A stretch of DNA of 64,000 bases from Roseiarcus sp963829505 (GCA_963829505.1 CAWHIL010000001.1:1178001-1242000), one strand, 5' to 3'. Numbered from the stretch's first letter, positions 41,895 to 50,492 are shown. Program-made: numbers and translations. Notes: generated by a model from the letters alone, not told the origin.

Positions 41895-42747
41895 GGACGG
41901 GCGCCCCCCGCTTCTCGAGGAACGCCCCGAAGTCCTTCGTTTCGAGGATGGAGCTTTTGATCCAGGCGGCGAACGTGTCGCGGTCGCGCGAGATCGCGTC
42001 CCATTCCTTGTAGAAGGCGTTGTCGCGCGCGTAATAGCCATGCGCGTAGGACGGCGTCGCGCCACGGGGCGCCAGAGAAACGGCGCTGATGACCCAGGAC
42101 GGCAGAATGACGGCGTTGCGGGCCGGGTCGACCCCGAGATCGTCGACGACCTCTTCAACGGTTACGATCGCCCGCCGGGCCGCAAGCACAGCCTCCTTCT
42201 GAACCCCGAGAATGCCCCACAGGAGCACGTTGCCCTTCCGGTCCGCCTTCTGCGCGTGAACGACCGCGACATCGGGCCTGATCGACGGCGAGGCCGCCAG
42301 CGCTTCGCCTGTAAAGGGGCAAACGATGGTGCGGATGTTGGGATTGCGGCCCGGAATATCGGTGCCCGCGTAGGCGCGCAGCACCGCGAACGGCAGTCCG
42401 GAGGCGCCGGCGGCGTAGGAGCTCGCCATATCTGCGTGGGCGCGCTCCTCGAGTTCGAGCGCACGCGGCCAGCCGTTCTCGACGGCGTCGCGGAAGCGGT
42501 GCAGCGACCCGACGCCGGGGTTCCCGCCCCATGAGAAGACGAGCTTTCGCGCCGCGCCGGCGCCGATCAGCTGATCGTAGATCAGGTCGGGCGTCATGCG
42601 GATCAGCGTAAGGTCGGATCGGCGCTGACGAATGATCTCGTGCCCCGCGGCGTGCGGGATCAGGTGGGTGAAACCCTCCATCGCGATTGCGTCGCCGTCC
42701 TTGACGAACGTCGCGACGGCGTCGGCGAGCGGCATGATCTTCGCCAT
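41881..42747 (-). CDS. catI: 3-oxoadipate CoA-transferase, alpha subunit (CatI type)
   Basis: A 288-residue class I CoA-transferase subunit: opening DGDAIAMEGFTHLIPHAAGHEIIRQ, LVFSWGGNPGVGSLHRFRDAVE and AVVHAQKADRKGNVLLWGILG are typical of CatI-like proteins of chloroaromatic and ketoadipate routes. It works with CatJ, encoded immediately after. ATG 42747 begins 5 bases after the aldehyde dehydrogenase gene ends. The thiolase that would cleave 3-oxoadipyl-CoA is not in the window. Confidence 0.9.
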   Translation of the reverse strand: MAKIMPLADAVATFVKDGDAIAMEGFTHLIPHAAGHEIIRQRRSDLTLIRMTPDLIYDQLIGAGAARKLVFSWGGNPGVGSLHRFRDAVENGWPRALELEERAHADMASSYAAGASGLPFAVLRAYAGTDIPGRNPNIRTIVCPFTGEALAASPSIRPDVAVVHAQKADRKGNVLLWGILGVQKEAVLAARRAIVTVEEVVDDLGVDPARNAVILPSWVISAVSLAPRGATPSYAHGYYARDNAFYKEWDAISRDRDTFAAWIKSSILETKDFGAFLEKRGAPVHAAA

Positions 42748-42752
42748 CGCCG

Positions 42753-44222
42753 TCACCTCGGGTAGTATGGAGGAAGCTTGGCGTCGACGTTCACCCACAC
42801 CGACTTCGGCGAGGTGTATTCGCGCATGGCCTCGAAGCCCATTTCGCGGCCGTAGCCGGAGGCGTGAACGCCGCCAAAGGGCGAGCCAGGATTGACCCGC
42901 TTGTAGCAGTTCACCCACACCATGCCGCTGACCATCGACCGGGCGAAGCGATGGGCGCGCTGAAGGTCGGTCGTCCACAGGCCGCCGCCGAGCCCGTATC
43001 CGGTCCCGTTGGCGGTCGCGAGCGCCTCCTCCTCGCTGCCGAAGGTCGACACGGTGACGAACGGGCCGAACACCTCTTCGCGGCAGACCCGCGAACGTGG
43101 GTCGGCGCGCACGACCGTCGGCTCGAGATAGCAGCCTTTGGCGAGCGCCGGATCGTCCGGCGCACGGCCCCCAGTCAGGATCTCGCCGCCCTCCTCGCGC
43201 GCGATCGCGCAATAGTCGAGCACGCGCTCCTGGTGACGCCTCGAGGTCAGCGGCCCCATTTCGGTTCCTTCGGCGAGCGGATCGCCGAGCCGGATCGAGC
43301 GGGCGAGCGCGAGGAAGCGGTCGAGGAATTCGCCGGCGATCTTCTCGTGCAGGAGGAGCCGCGAACCGGCGATGCAGGCCTGGCCCTGATTGTGGAAGAT
43401 GGCGAAGGCGGACCCGTTGACCGCTGCGGCGATATTGGCGTCGTCGAAGACGATGTTCGCGCCCTTGCCGCCGAGTTCGAGCTGAACCTTCTTGAGATTG
43501 CCCGCGCTGCCGCGCACGACGCCGCGTCCGACCGCCGTGGAGCCGGTGAAGGCGATCTTGCGCACATCCGGGTGATCGACGAGCCGCTGGCCCGCGGTCG
43601 CGCCGTAACCGGGAACGACATTGACGACGCCCGCCGGAAACCCGACCTCGCGCATCAGTTCCGCCATGCGCAGCGAAGTGAGCGGCGTCAGTTCGGACGG
43701 CTTCAGGACGACCGTGCAGCCCGCAGCCAGCGCGGGCCCCATCTTCCAGCTCGTGAACATGAGCGGGAAGTTCCACGGCACGATCTGTCCGACGACGCCG
43801 ACCGGCTCGCGCAGAACGTAATTCAGAAAGCCTGCTTCGACAGGTACGACAGCGCCCTCGAACTTGTCGGCCATGCCGCCGAAGTAGCGGAAGGTCACGG
43901 CGGTTCGCGGCACGTCGAGGCCGCGGGTGTCGCGGAGCGGATGTCCGGTGTCGAGGGATTCGAGCCGGGCAAGATTGTCGGCGTCGGCCTCGATGGCGTC
44001 GGCGAGCTTGAGCAGCAGCCGGCCCCGGTCCATCGCCGCCATCGTCGACCATGCGGGAAAGGCTTTCGCGGCCGCTTCGACGGCGCGATCGACGTCGGCG
44101 GCGCGCGCCTCGGCCACCTCCGCGATCGGCGAATTGTCGTGCGGGTTCAGCGTCGCGACGGTCGCGCCAGCGATGGCGTCGACAAATTCCCCGCCGATAA
44201 AGAGCTTTGCTTGCGGCTTCAT
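42753..44222 (-). CDS. Aldehyde dehydrogenase, probable 4-hydroxymuconic semialdehyde dehydrogenase
   Basis: A 489-residue NAD(P)-dependent aldehyde dehydrogenase. Catalytic parts are visible: the glutamate in LELGGKGANIVFDDA, the cysteine in NQGQACIAGSRLLLHE, and VVGQIVPWNFPLMFTSWK for cofactor binding, with the GFTGS-like FTGSTAVGRG. General family alone would fit many aldehydes; adjacency to hydroquinone dioxygenase genes identifies the likely substrate as 4-hydroxymuconic semialdehyde, giving maleylacetate (the HapE/PnpD step). A large perfect hairpin lies between it and the dioxygenase gene upstream. Confidence 0.88.
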   Translation of the reverse strand: MKPQAKLFIGGEFVDAIAGATVATLNPHDNSPIAEVAEARAADVDRAVEAAAKAFPAWSTMAAMDRGRLLLKLADAIEADADNLARLESLDTGHPLRDTRGLDVPRTAVTFRYFGGMADKFEGAVVPVEAGFLNYVLREPVGVVGQIVPWNFPLMFTSWKMGPALAAGCTVVLKPSELTPLTSLRMAELMREVGFPAGVVNVVPGYGATAGQRLVDHPDVRKIAFTGSTAVGRGVVRGSAGNLKKVQLELGGKGANIVFDDANIAAAVNGSAFAIFHNQGQACIAGSRLLLHEKIAGEFLDRFLALARSIRLGDPLAEGTEMGPLTSRRHQERVLDYCAIAREEGGEILTGGRAPDDPALAKGCYLEPTVVRADPRSRVCREEVFGPFVTVSTFGSEEEALATANGTGYGLGGGLWTTDLQRAHRFARSMVSGMVWVNCYKRVNPGSPFGGVHASGYGREMGFEAMREYTSPKSVWVNVDAKLPPYYPR

Positions 44223-44256
44223 GGAGCGCGTTTTCCCCGATATGGGATCCGTCTAC

Positions 44257-44289
44257 GGGTGAGGCGCCGAATCGCCCGGCGCCTCACCC
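44257..44289 (-). promoter_or_regulatory. Strong intercistronic hairpin after the hydroquinone dioxygenase genes
   Basis: A perfect 13-bp stem (GGGTGAGGCGCCG with its complement) closes a 7-base loop, 6 bases after the dioxygenase large-subunit stop. There is no T-tract and the pathway genes continue on the same strand, so it may be a partial terminator or an mRNA-stabilising structure that raises dioxygenase levels over the rest. Confidence 0.6.
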
Positions 44290-44294
44290 AAGGG

Positions 44295-45293
44295 TCAGAA
44301 CTCGACCGGGTACGGCGGGATCTCGTTCTCCTCGTGCAGGCGCGCAATGTCGGGGTTGGTATTTTCCCATACGAGAAGCATCGCCCGCTTCGCACTGAAG
44401 CCCTGGTGGCGGATGTCGGCCGGCATGGCCGCGACGTCGCCGGCCTTCATGATTACCTTGGCGCGCGGACGGCCGGTCAGCTTGTCCTCAACCTCCCACT
44501 TGATCTCGTCGGAAAGCTGCACGAACCATTCGACGCGATCGTTGCCGTGCTTGATCGGCAGGATGTATTCCTCGGTCGTCGGGCAGTAGAGGCTGGTCTT
44601 GCAGATCGAGGTGATCGAGGGATTCCAGGTCACGTCCGAGCGTGACAGGAAGGCGAACAGATTGACCGCGCCGATCTCCTTCTCATAGCCCTTCTCGACA
44701 TGCACTTCAGGCTCGTCCTGCGGCACGTCGTGGAAGGCGCGGTTCACCGGATAGCCGTTGGCGTCGCTGCGCATCGGGGCGTCGCCGGGCAGCCCGACCA
44801 TTCGGACGCAGACCTCACGGTTGCGGTTGATCGCCTTGCGGTTGTCGCCGTGCTTCGAGCCCATCCACGTGTTGCCGGTCTCCTCCGGGGCCGAAAAGGG
44901 GTCGAATCCTTCATTGCACCAGTCGTCGAGGATGGCCTTGAACGTCGCCATGATGACGGGAGTTTCGAACGTTTCGGTTAGATTGATGCCGGCGGACTTG
45001 TAGGTCTCGTTGAAAGATCCGGCAAACATCTCCACCTTGCCGTAGAGATTGTTGGTGCCGAAGACGCTGTCGAAGTTCACCTGGTAGTAAAAGAAGCCCC
45101 AGGCGACGTCGCGCATCATCGCCCTGAGGAAAGCGTCCGCCGACATGTAGTGCGTCATCGGACCGTTCTTGGTCGGCCAGGTGATGTAGACGAAGTACTC
45201 GTCGCGGGTGAAGGAAAAACTGCCAAGCTTGAACGACCGATACCCGGTGCGGTTGCTGGCGTTGGTCGCGTCGATCGTGGTGGCGGCGGACAT
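44295..45293 (-). CDS. hapD: Hydroquinone 1,2-dioxygenase, large (beta) subunit
   Basis: A 332-residue subunit (about 38 kDa) of the two-component, Fe(II)-dependent hydroquinone dioxygenase class (HapCD/HqdAB/PnpC1C2), which opens hydroquinone to 4-hydroxymuconic semialdehyde. Recognised from overall pattern: YWRxx-like RTGYRSFKLGSFSFTRDEYFVYITW, HYMSADAFLRAMMRDVAWGFFYY and a late GDVAAMPADIRHQGFSAKRAML cupin-like segment. The start is ATG 45293, which has GGGAGG ahead; ATG 45308 would remove it. Subunit naming follows the Pseudomonas hap cluster and could differ in other systems. Confidence 0.88.
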   Translation of the reverse strand: MSAATTIDATNASNRTGYRSFKLGSFSFTRDEYFVYITWPTKNGPMTHYMSADAFLRAMMRDVAWGFFYYQVNFDSVFGTNNLYGKVEMFAGSFNETYKSAGINLTETFETPVIMATFKAILDDWCNEGFDPFSAPEETGNTWMGSKHGDNRKAINRNREVCVRMVGLPGDAPMRSDANGYPVNRAFHDVPQDEPEVHVEKGYEKEIGAVNLFAFLSRSDVTWNPSITSICKTSLYCPTTEEYILPIKHGNDRVEWFVQLSDEIKWEVEDKLTGRPRAKVIMKAGDVAAMPADIRHQGFSAKRAMLLVWENTNPDIARLHEENEIPPYPVEF

Positions 45294-45307
45294 CGGCGTT
45301 CCTCCCA

Positions 45308-45805
45308 TCAGACGTAGCAGATCTCAGCCCATTTCTCGACGCTGTTGGCGCCGAGAATGGTCTGAAGCATGATGACCCCGAGCTTGCGCGCGCGGTACTG
45401 ATAGACGCTGCCCTTGGGCAGGATCGCCTGATGGCCGCGCCGCAGGACGACGTGGCCCATCTTCGGGCCTTTCGGAGCGTGGCCGACCTTCTGCGTTCCC
45501 TCGACCGAGTCGCGCGCGATCTCGTCGCCGACGGCCTTGTGGAAATGGATCTCGATCTCGCCGTCCATCGCAAGCGCAAACTCGTCGTGCGAGGCCGTGA
45601 ACCATTCACTCTCGCCTTCGGCCCGCAGCGCCTCGATGACGTTCTCGAGGTTCTTGCCGACGACGACCATCTCGTAGGGCTTCGATTTCGCGGCGACGTC
45701 GAAGACGTTCGAGAACGCGAAATTTTTCGGCTTGTCGTTGATGATCTCGATATGGCCCTTCTCGTAGCTGTCGAGCGAACCGAATACCGTGTGATATGCG
45801 GACAT
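45308..45805 (-). CDS. hapC: Hydroquinone 1,2-dioxygenase, small (alpha) subunit
   Basis: A 165-residue protein, matching the ~18 kDa small subunit of the two-component hydroquinone dioxygenase family. A cupin-like core is suggested by WFTASHDEFALAMDGEIEIHFHKA and KMGHVVLRRGHQAILPKGSVYQYRA, with histidines and glutamates that could hold iron. The start is ATG 45805 with GGAGGA ahead; an upstream ATG at 45835 is in a non-conserved region. It is the first gene of the catabolic series, facing the IclR gene across two operators. Confidence 0.88.
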   Translation of the reverse strand: MSAYHTVFGSLDSYEKGHIEIINDKPKNFAFSNVFDVAAKSKPYEMVVVGKNLENVIEALRAEGESEWFTASHDEFALAMDGEIEIHFHKAVGDEIARDSVEGTQKVGHAPKGPKMGHVVLRRGHQAILPKGSVYQYRARKLGVIMLQTILGANSVEKWAEICYV

Positions 45806-45860
45806 TGGGTTTCCTCCGGCTTCCAGGCGGCGCAAGTGTTCCCCTTGCTAGACCGCGAAA

Positions 45861-45896
45861 TGTTCGCTATACGAACATTAGTTCGTCATGCGAACA
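45861..45896. promoter_or_regulatory. Pair of palindromic operators for the IclR regulator
   Basis: Two inverted repeats of the form TGTTCG-N5-CGAACA stand in the divergent gap: a perfect one at 45861-45877 and a second at 45880-45896 with one mismatch in the first position. Their centres are 19 bp apart, near two helix turns. GTTCG-type palindromes are known for PobR/PcaU-like IclR proteins. They lie about 20 bases from the IclR GTG and 56 bases upstream of hapC, so they probably control both. Confidence 0.7.
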
Positions 45897-45918
45897 TGTT
45901 GGGCGGGGAGTGCGGCTT

Positions 45919-46707
45919 GTGTCAAGCGAAAATCGCGATGGACCGGAAGAGTTCGTCCGATCGCTGGCGCGCGGCCTTGCCGTCATCGAGGCGTTCGATC
46001 GCGAACATTCGGCCCTGTCGCTCGCGGACGTCGCTCGCCGCGCCGACGTGACACGCGCGACCGCACGGCGGCTTCTGCACACGCTTGTCGACCTCGGCTA
46101 CGCGAGCACGGACGGCAAACGCTTCAGCTTGCGTCCGAAAGTTCTCAATCTCGGCTACAGCTACATGGCGTCGCTCGGGCTGATCGAGATCGCGCAGCCG
46201 GTGATGTCGGATCTCGCGGCCGAGGTGCACGAATCGTGCTCCGCCTCGGTGATGGACGGGCACGACGTCGTCTATATCGCGCGCGTGCCGTCGAAGCAGA
46301 GGATCATGTCGATCAGCCTGACCGTCGGCACGCGGCTGCCCGCCCATTGCACCTCGATGGGCCGGGTGCTCCTCTCCGGGCTCTCGCCCGCCGAGATCGA
46401 GGGCTTCTTTGCAGACACCGTTCTTTCGAAGCCAACCCCGGATACTGTCGTCGAACCCGGCGCCCTCCGCGCCATCGTTCGCCAGACCGCCGAGCAGGGA
46501 TGGGCGATCGTCGACGGCGAACTCGAACTCGGTCTGATCTCGCTGGCGGCCCCGATCCACGACAACCAGGGCAAGGTGGTCGCGGCGCTGAACATATCGT
46601 CCCATACCTCGCGGACGACACAGCGATCGGCGGAGCGCGACCTTCTGCCCCCGCTCCTGCGCGCGGCGAAATCGATCTCCATATCGCTCGGCTACGAACT
46701 GGCCTAG
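45919..46707 (+). CDS. IclR family transcriptional regulator
   Basis: A 262-residue regulator with an N-terminal winged HTH (residues ~14-70: FVRSLARGLAVIEAF, LSLADVARRADVTRATARRLLHTLVDLGY) and a C-terminal effector domain (SVMDGHDVVYIARVPSK, RLPAHCTSMGRVLLSGL, ISLAAPIHDNQGKVVAALNIS). It resembles the PcaR/PcaU/PobR subgroup that activates aromatic catabolism. GTG 45919 is preferred because GGGGAG stands 8 bases upstream; an earlier ATG at 45796 would enter the operator region. It most likely controls the divergent hydroquinone genes. Confidence 0.93.
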   Translation: MSSENRDGPEEFVRSLARGLAVIEAFDREHSALSLADVARRADVTRATARRLLHTLVDLGYASTDGKRFSLRPKVLNLGYSYMASLGLIEIAQPVMSDLAAEVHESCSASVMDGHDVVYIARVPSKQRIMSISLTVGTRLPAHCTSMGRVLLSGLSPAEIEGFFADTVLSKPTPDTVVEPGALRAIVRQTAEQGWAIVDGELELGLISLAAPIHDNQGKVVAALNISSHTSRTTQRSAERDLLPPLLRAAKSISISLGYELA

Positions 46708-46895
46708 CGGGTTGACGAGCCTGGGATGCGTTGACGCCGGCGACGTTCCGCCGCGACATCATGCGGGCCCCTCGGTTCGCCACGGGAGCGCTCTCTCAAG
46801 CTGATCCCGACCGGCTCGTGAACAGACTCGCCCGGTGTGGCGCCTTTGGGAGCGGCTGTGTCGCACCCCCTGTGGCTTCAAATGGCGGAAAGAGG

Positions 46896-46971
46896 TGGTG
46901 GGCCGGGCAGGACTCGAACCTGCAACCAGACCGTTATGAGCGGCCGGCTCTAACCATTGAGCTACCGGCCC
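46896..46971 (-). tRNA. tRNA with CAT anticodon (probable tRNA-Ile2)
   Basis: A complete 76-base cloverleaf on the minus strand: 7-bp acceptor GGGCCGG/CCGGCCC, D-stem GCTC/GAGC, anticodon stem GGCCG/CGGTC with loop CTCATAA, T-stem GCAGG/CCTGC with loop TTCGAGT, discriminator A and encoded CCA. Anticodon CAT can be elongator Met or Ile2 (lysidine-modified); the short D-loop AATGGTTA and the GGCCG anticodon stem resemble Ile2. No terminator evident. Confidence 0.9.
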
Positions 46972-47323
46972 GAAGGCGCGCCGCCGGATAAACCTCAAAT
47001 CGAGCGCCCGCGCAATGCCATGAGCGCTGCGACGCTTGACGCTGAGACTCCCGACCGAGGGGCGCGAGGGAACGAACCGGCGGGAGTGACAGGTTGCCGC
47101 GCCTAACCCCCTGGGATCGGTCCGGCGCGTCAACTTCTGCGCCCCGCTCCCGGGGGCCGACTTGAGCGGCGCCGCGAGGAGGGAAGCGCCGTGGTCCGCC
47201 GGCCGCTTCATGCCAATGTGTCGCTTGCCGGAGCCCCGTCGATCCCCTATACACCCGCCCCTCGCGCCTTTCCGACACCCCTGGAGGCGTGGCGCGAGGT
47301 CAAAGACAAAAAGGACATCTCTC
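46972..47323. other. Gene-free gap between tRNA and rplY
   Basis: This 352-base stretch contains no convincing ORF. The left part holds the probable tRNA promoter on the minus strand (TTGCGC, 17 bases, TTTATC) and a spurious antisense frame; the right part holds the rplY promoter (TTGCCG at 47225-47230, TATACA at 47248-47253). Confidence 0.6.
47225..47253 (+). promoter_or_regulatory. Promoter of rplY-pth
   Basis: TTGCCG and TATACA with an exact 17-base spacer, ending 71 bases ahead of the rplY start; a good sigma70-type promoter by position and sequence. Confidence 0.65.
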
Positions 47324-48037
47324 ATGGCAGCGATCAAGCAACTCGCGGCCGTGACGCGCAGCGGGACAGGCAAGGGGGCCGCCCGCTTCGTTCGTCGCGA
47401 AGGCCGCGTTCCCGCCGTCATCTATGGCGGCGGTCAGAAGCCCGAGCCGATCTCGGTCGACTTCAAAGACGTCAACAAGCTCATCTACGGGGGAGGCTTC
47501 CTGACCACCCTCTTCGAGCTCGAGGTCGACGGCCGCAAGGAGCGCGTGCTTCCGCGCGACTACCAACTCGACGTGGTGACCGACCGGCCGCTGCACGTCG
47601 ATTTCCTTCGCCTCACCCCCGGCTCGCTCGTGCGCATCGGCTTGCCCGTCCATGTCGCCAACCGCGAGGCGTCGCCCGGCGTGAAAAAGGGCGGCACGGT
47701 CAATCTCGTGCTCCACTCGGTCGAAGTCCTGGCTCCCGCGGAGAACATCCCCGAGGCGATCACGATCGACATCTCGAGCCTCGACTTCGCCGATTCGGTG
47801 CATGTCTCGTCGCTCAAGTTGCCCGAAGGCTGCAAGGCGGTCGCCTCGAAGACGGACCTGACGGTCGTGACCATCGTTCCCCCGACCGTCATGGCCGAGG
47901 AGACGCCGACGGCTGCGGCCACGGCGGCGACGACCGCGGCCGCCGCTCCGGCCGCCGCGGCCCCCGCCGCCGCCGCCGCCGCTCCGAAGGCCGCCGCCGC
48001 GAAGCCTGCCGCGGCGAAGCCCGCCGCGAAGAAGTAG
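47324..48037 (+). CDS. rplY: 50S ribosomal protein L25/general stress protein Ctc
   Basis: A 237-residue long form of ribosomal protein L25 (Ctc type), binding 5S rRNA. The N-terminal L25 domain has GKGAARFVRREGRVPAVIYGGG and VDFKDVNKLI; the TL5-like beta domain follows (HVDFLRLTPG, SVEVLAPAENIP). The last ~50 residues are a low-complexity Ala/Pro/Lys tail. ATG 47324 has AAGGA ahead. Followed by pth, the usual partner gene. Confidence 0.95.
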   Translation: MAAIKQLAAVTRSGTGKGAARFVRREGRVPAVIYGGGQKPEPISVDFKDVNKLIYGGGFLTTLFELEVDGRKERVLPRDYQLDVVTDRPLHVDFLRLTPGSLVRIGLPVHVANREASPGVKKGGTVNLVLHSVEVLAPAENIPEAITIDISSLDFADSVHVSSLKLPEGCKAVASKTDLTVVTIVPPTVMAEETPTAAATAATTAAAAPAAAAPAAAAAAPKAAAAKPAAAKPAAKK

Positions 48038-48046
48038 CCGGTTCCT

Positions 48047-48069
48047 TTCCGCCCGTCGGCCGGGCGGAA
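48047..48069 (+). terminator. Hairpin between rplY and pth
   Basis: TTCCGCCCG and CGGGCGGAA form a perfect 9-bp stem around TCGGC, 10 bases after the rplY stop. No U-run follows; perhaps an attenuator lowering pth expression relative to rplY. Confidence 0.55.
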
Positions 48070-48100
48070 CGTCGACCGCTCTTTTCGACTGGGGATCGCC

Positions 48101-48694
48101 ATGCTCGTCTTCGCGGGACTTGGCAATCCGGGCGCCCGGCACGCCCGCAACCGGCACAACATCGGCTTCATGGCGGTCTATGCGATCGCGTCGGCCCATC
48201 GTTTCGGGCCGTTTCGCGCCCGCTTCTCGGCGCTTGCCGCCGAGGGCGTCGTCGGCGGCGAGCGCGTCCTTCTGCTTGCGCCGCAGACCTACATGAACGA
48301 GTTCGGGCCGCAGCGTCGGGGAGGCGCTGCGGTTCCACAAGCTCGACCTCGCCGCCCTCACCGTCTTCCACGACGAACTCGACCTCGCGCCCGCCAAGGT
48401 GCGGGTGAAGACGGGAGGCGGCGACGCCGGGCACAACGGCCTGAGGTCCATCCGGGCGCATGTCGGCGCCGACTATCGGCGGGTCCGGCTCGGCATCGGC
48501 CACCCCGGCGACAAGGCGCTCGTGCATAATTATGTGCTGAGCGACTTCTCGAAGGGGGAGGGCGCCTGGGTCGAGACGGTCTGCCGCGCGGTGGCGGACG
48601 CGGCGCCCTTCTCACCGAGGGCCGCGACGCGAATTTCCAGAACAAGGTTCACCTCGGCCTGTCGGCCGCGGGCTTCGGCGACGCGCCCGACTGA
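48101..48694 (+). pseudogene. pth: Peptidyl-tRNA hydrolase, two compensating frameshifts
   Basis: Pth recycles peptidyl-tRNA and is normally essential. From ATG 48101 the product begins FAGLGNPGARHARNRHNIGFMAV and LLAPQTYMNE, intact; one extra T at about 48302 shifts the frame at the position that should read SGRSVGEALRFHKLD. The frame shifted from there reads VFHDELDL and RVKTGGGDAGHNGLRSI (both family signatures) until about 48610, where one base appears missing; restoring it gives TEGRDANFQNKVHLGL to the stop at 48694. Corrected length is about 197 residues. With an insertion and a deletion in an essential gene, sequence error is the best explanation. Confidence 0.9.
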
Positions 48695-48763
48695 GCTTCA
48701 GAGCGCGCGGCGAAAAAGTGGATGCCGGTTTTTCACCAAAAGCGCGCGGAAACCAAAGGAAGT

Positions 48764-48793
48764 AGAGCGTTCGGCGTTTCGACCGAACGCTCT
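48764..48793. terminator. Bidirectional terminator hairpin between pth and the kinase gene
   Basis: AGAGCGTTCGG and CCGAACGCTCT form a perfect 11-bp stem around an 8-base loop, directly at the stop of the minus-strand kinase and 70 bases after pth. The bases just before (AAAAAGTGGATGCCGGTTTTTC) are a repeat word often seen in rhizobial intergenic regions. Confidence 0.7.
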
Positions 48794-50362
48794 CTAAGCG
48801 GCCCGGGCGGGGTCGGTGCGCCTGCGCCTCCCGCCGCGTCCGCGGGTCTCGGCCGGGTCGGGCGAGGCGTCGCCGCCTGGCGCGGCGGCGAGGGTCACGA
48901 CGCGCTCCGGTGGAAAGATCACGACCGCCTCCGTGCCGTGCCGGACCTTCGACGTCAGGCGGAACTGGCCGCCGTGCAGTTCGACGAGGCCCTTGACGAT
49001 CGGCAGTCCGAGCCCGGTTCCCTCCTCGGCGTTCTTGTGCGCCAGCGACCCGCGCCCGAAGGACGAGAGAACGATCGGGATTTCCTCGGGCGGGATGCCA
49101 GGTCCGGTGTCCCGGATGGATACATATTGGCCGCCGGAGCCGGTCCAGCCGACCTTGATGGCGACCGAGCCGCCCTGCGGCGTGAACTTGATGGCGTTGG
49201 TCAGCAGATTGAGGGTGACCTGACGCACCGCCCGCTCGTCCGCCCAGATCCGCGGGAGGTCCCTGTCGAGCGTCTCGGTAAGGGTCAGGTTGCGGCTCTT
49301 CGCCCGCATGGAGAGAAGCCGGCAGCAATCCTCCACCATGCCGGGAAGCGACACCGGCTCCTCCTTCAGGTCGTAACGCCCGGCCTCGACCCGCGAGAGA
49401 TCGAGGATCTCGTTGATGAGCATCAGGAGATGCTGGCCGCTGACGTGGATGTCGTTGGAATATTCCTTGTAAGCCGGGACGCCGTGCGGGCCGAAGAGCT
49501 CTCCCTTCATCACCTCCGAGAAGCCGAGGATGGCGTTTAGCGGGGTGCGCAGCTCATGGCTCATGGTTGCGAGGAAGCGCGACTTGGCGAGATTGGCGCT
49601 CTCGGCCCGCCGGCGCGCCTCGTCGGAATTGAGCTTGGCCTGTTCGAGCTCGGCGATCAGCGAATCCTTTTCGGCCTGAAGCGACATGTTGCGCGCCGCG
49701 GCCCCCTGCAGACGGCGAACGACCACGAGGACGTAGCCGATGACGCCGATCGCGACGGCGGCCGCCGGCAGGGTCGCGCCGCGGAGGTAGGAGCCGTAGG
49801 TCAGTCCGACGCCGACGATCATCGGCAGCATCCCCGCCACGAACGCCGCCGGGATCGTCGCCGCGAGCAGGGACATCACGGTTGAGGCGAGCAGCAACAC
49901 GACCATGGCGAACGCCTGCGCCTCCGGCTGCCCGGAGCGCAGCAATTCGACGATCAGGTAGGCCCAGGCGGCGCCGCAGAAGGCGGTGGAGAGAACCAGC
50001 TTCCTGCGCCACTTCGGCGAGTCCTTTTCGAACTCTCCGGCGTCGAGATAGGCGACCGGCAGGCCATAGCCGAAAGCGATCGCCGAGCTGATGAGGACGA
50101 CCCAGGTCGCGAGCGCGGCGGCCCCGATGAAGCTGAGCGCCGCAGCCGCCAGTCCGAACGCGACGAGACCGAGCATCGGCGCGACGCTGCGATTGATCTC
50201 GGCGAAGAGGCGTAGCGACGACGCCGATTCCGTCGTGATCTCCATGTCCGTCAGAACCTGGCGCGCGCGCCTGAGCTCGCGGCTGATCCGGCGCCGCCGC
50301 GCCGAGGCGCGGCCGGCCGTGCCCGCCTGCCCCACGCTCTCGTGTCCGTCCGAATGGCTCAT
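48794..50362 (-). CDS. Membrane sensor histidine kinase
   Basis: A 522-residue kinase. A charged N-terminal ~60 residues precede about six hydrophobic segments (residues ~62-235), a short coiled coil, then HisKA with MSHELRTPLNAILGFSEVMKGELFGP (phosphorylated His near 278) and HATPase_c with NLLTNAIKFTPQGGSV, RDTGPGIP and GTGLGLPIVKGLVELHGG. The H-box surroundings resemble the PleC/PdhS/DivJ group of alphaproteobacterial cell-cycle kinases, but no PAS domain or response regulator gene is adjacent, so the partner is unknown. Start ATG 50362 is preferred over longer in-frame starts. Confidence 0.88.
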   Translation of the reverse strand: MSHSDGHESVGQAGTAGRASARRRRISRELRRARQVLTDMEITTESASSLRLFAEINRSVAPMLGLVAFGLAAAALSFIGAAALATWVVLISSAIAFGYGLPVAYLDAGEFEKDSPKWRRKLVLSTAFCGAAWAYLIVELLRSGQPEAQAFAMVVLLLASTVMSLLAATIPAAFVAGMLPMIVGVGLTYGSYLRGATLPAAAVAIGVIGYVLVVVRRLQGAAARNMSLQAEKDSLIAELEQAKLNSDEARRRAESANLAKSRFLATMSHELRTPLNAILGFSEVMKGELFGPHGVPAYKEYSNDIHVSGQHLLMLINEILDLSRVEAGRYDLKEEPVSLPGMVEDCCRLLSMRAKSRNLTLTETLDRDLPRIWADERAVRQVTLNLLTNAIKFTPQGGSVAIKVGWTGSGGQYVSIRDTGPGIPPEEIPIVLSSFGRGSLAHKNAEEGTGLGLPIVKGLVELHGGQFRLTSKVRHGTEAVVIFPPERVVTLAAAPGGDASPDPAETRGRGGRRRRTDPARAA

Positions 50363-50492
50363 CGCATCTGGCGCATACGCAAACCCACCCGCCGGAGTAT
50401 GGTGCCAAGGCATTAACGAGGCGCTGACGAGCGGCCGCCGAGGTCGGCTTCGGCGGTCAAACCGAAGAGCCGGCGCCGCAGGGGAGGACCGA

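Noticed and set aside
46896..46971. Elongator methionine tRNA
   Set aside because: The CAT anticodon allows it, but the D-loop and anticodon stem resemble Ile2 more; identity is left open in the feature entry.
46731..46991. 86-residue plus-strand frame ending in a GQDSNLQP-like string
   Set aside because: This is the well-known false protein read from the antisense of a tRNA gene; the tRNA at 46896-46971 explains it.
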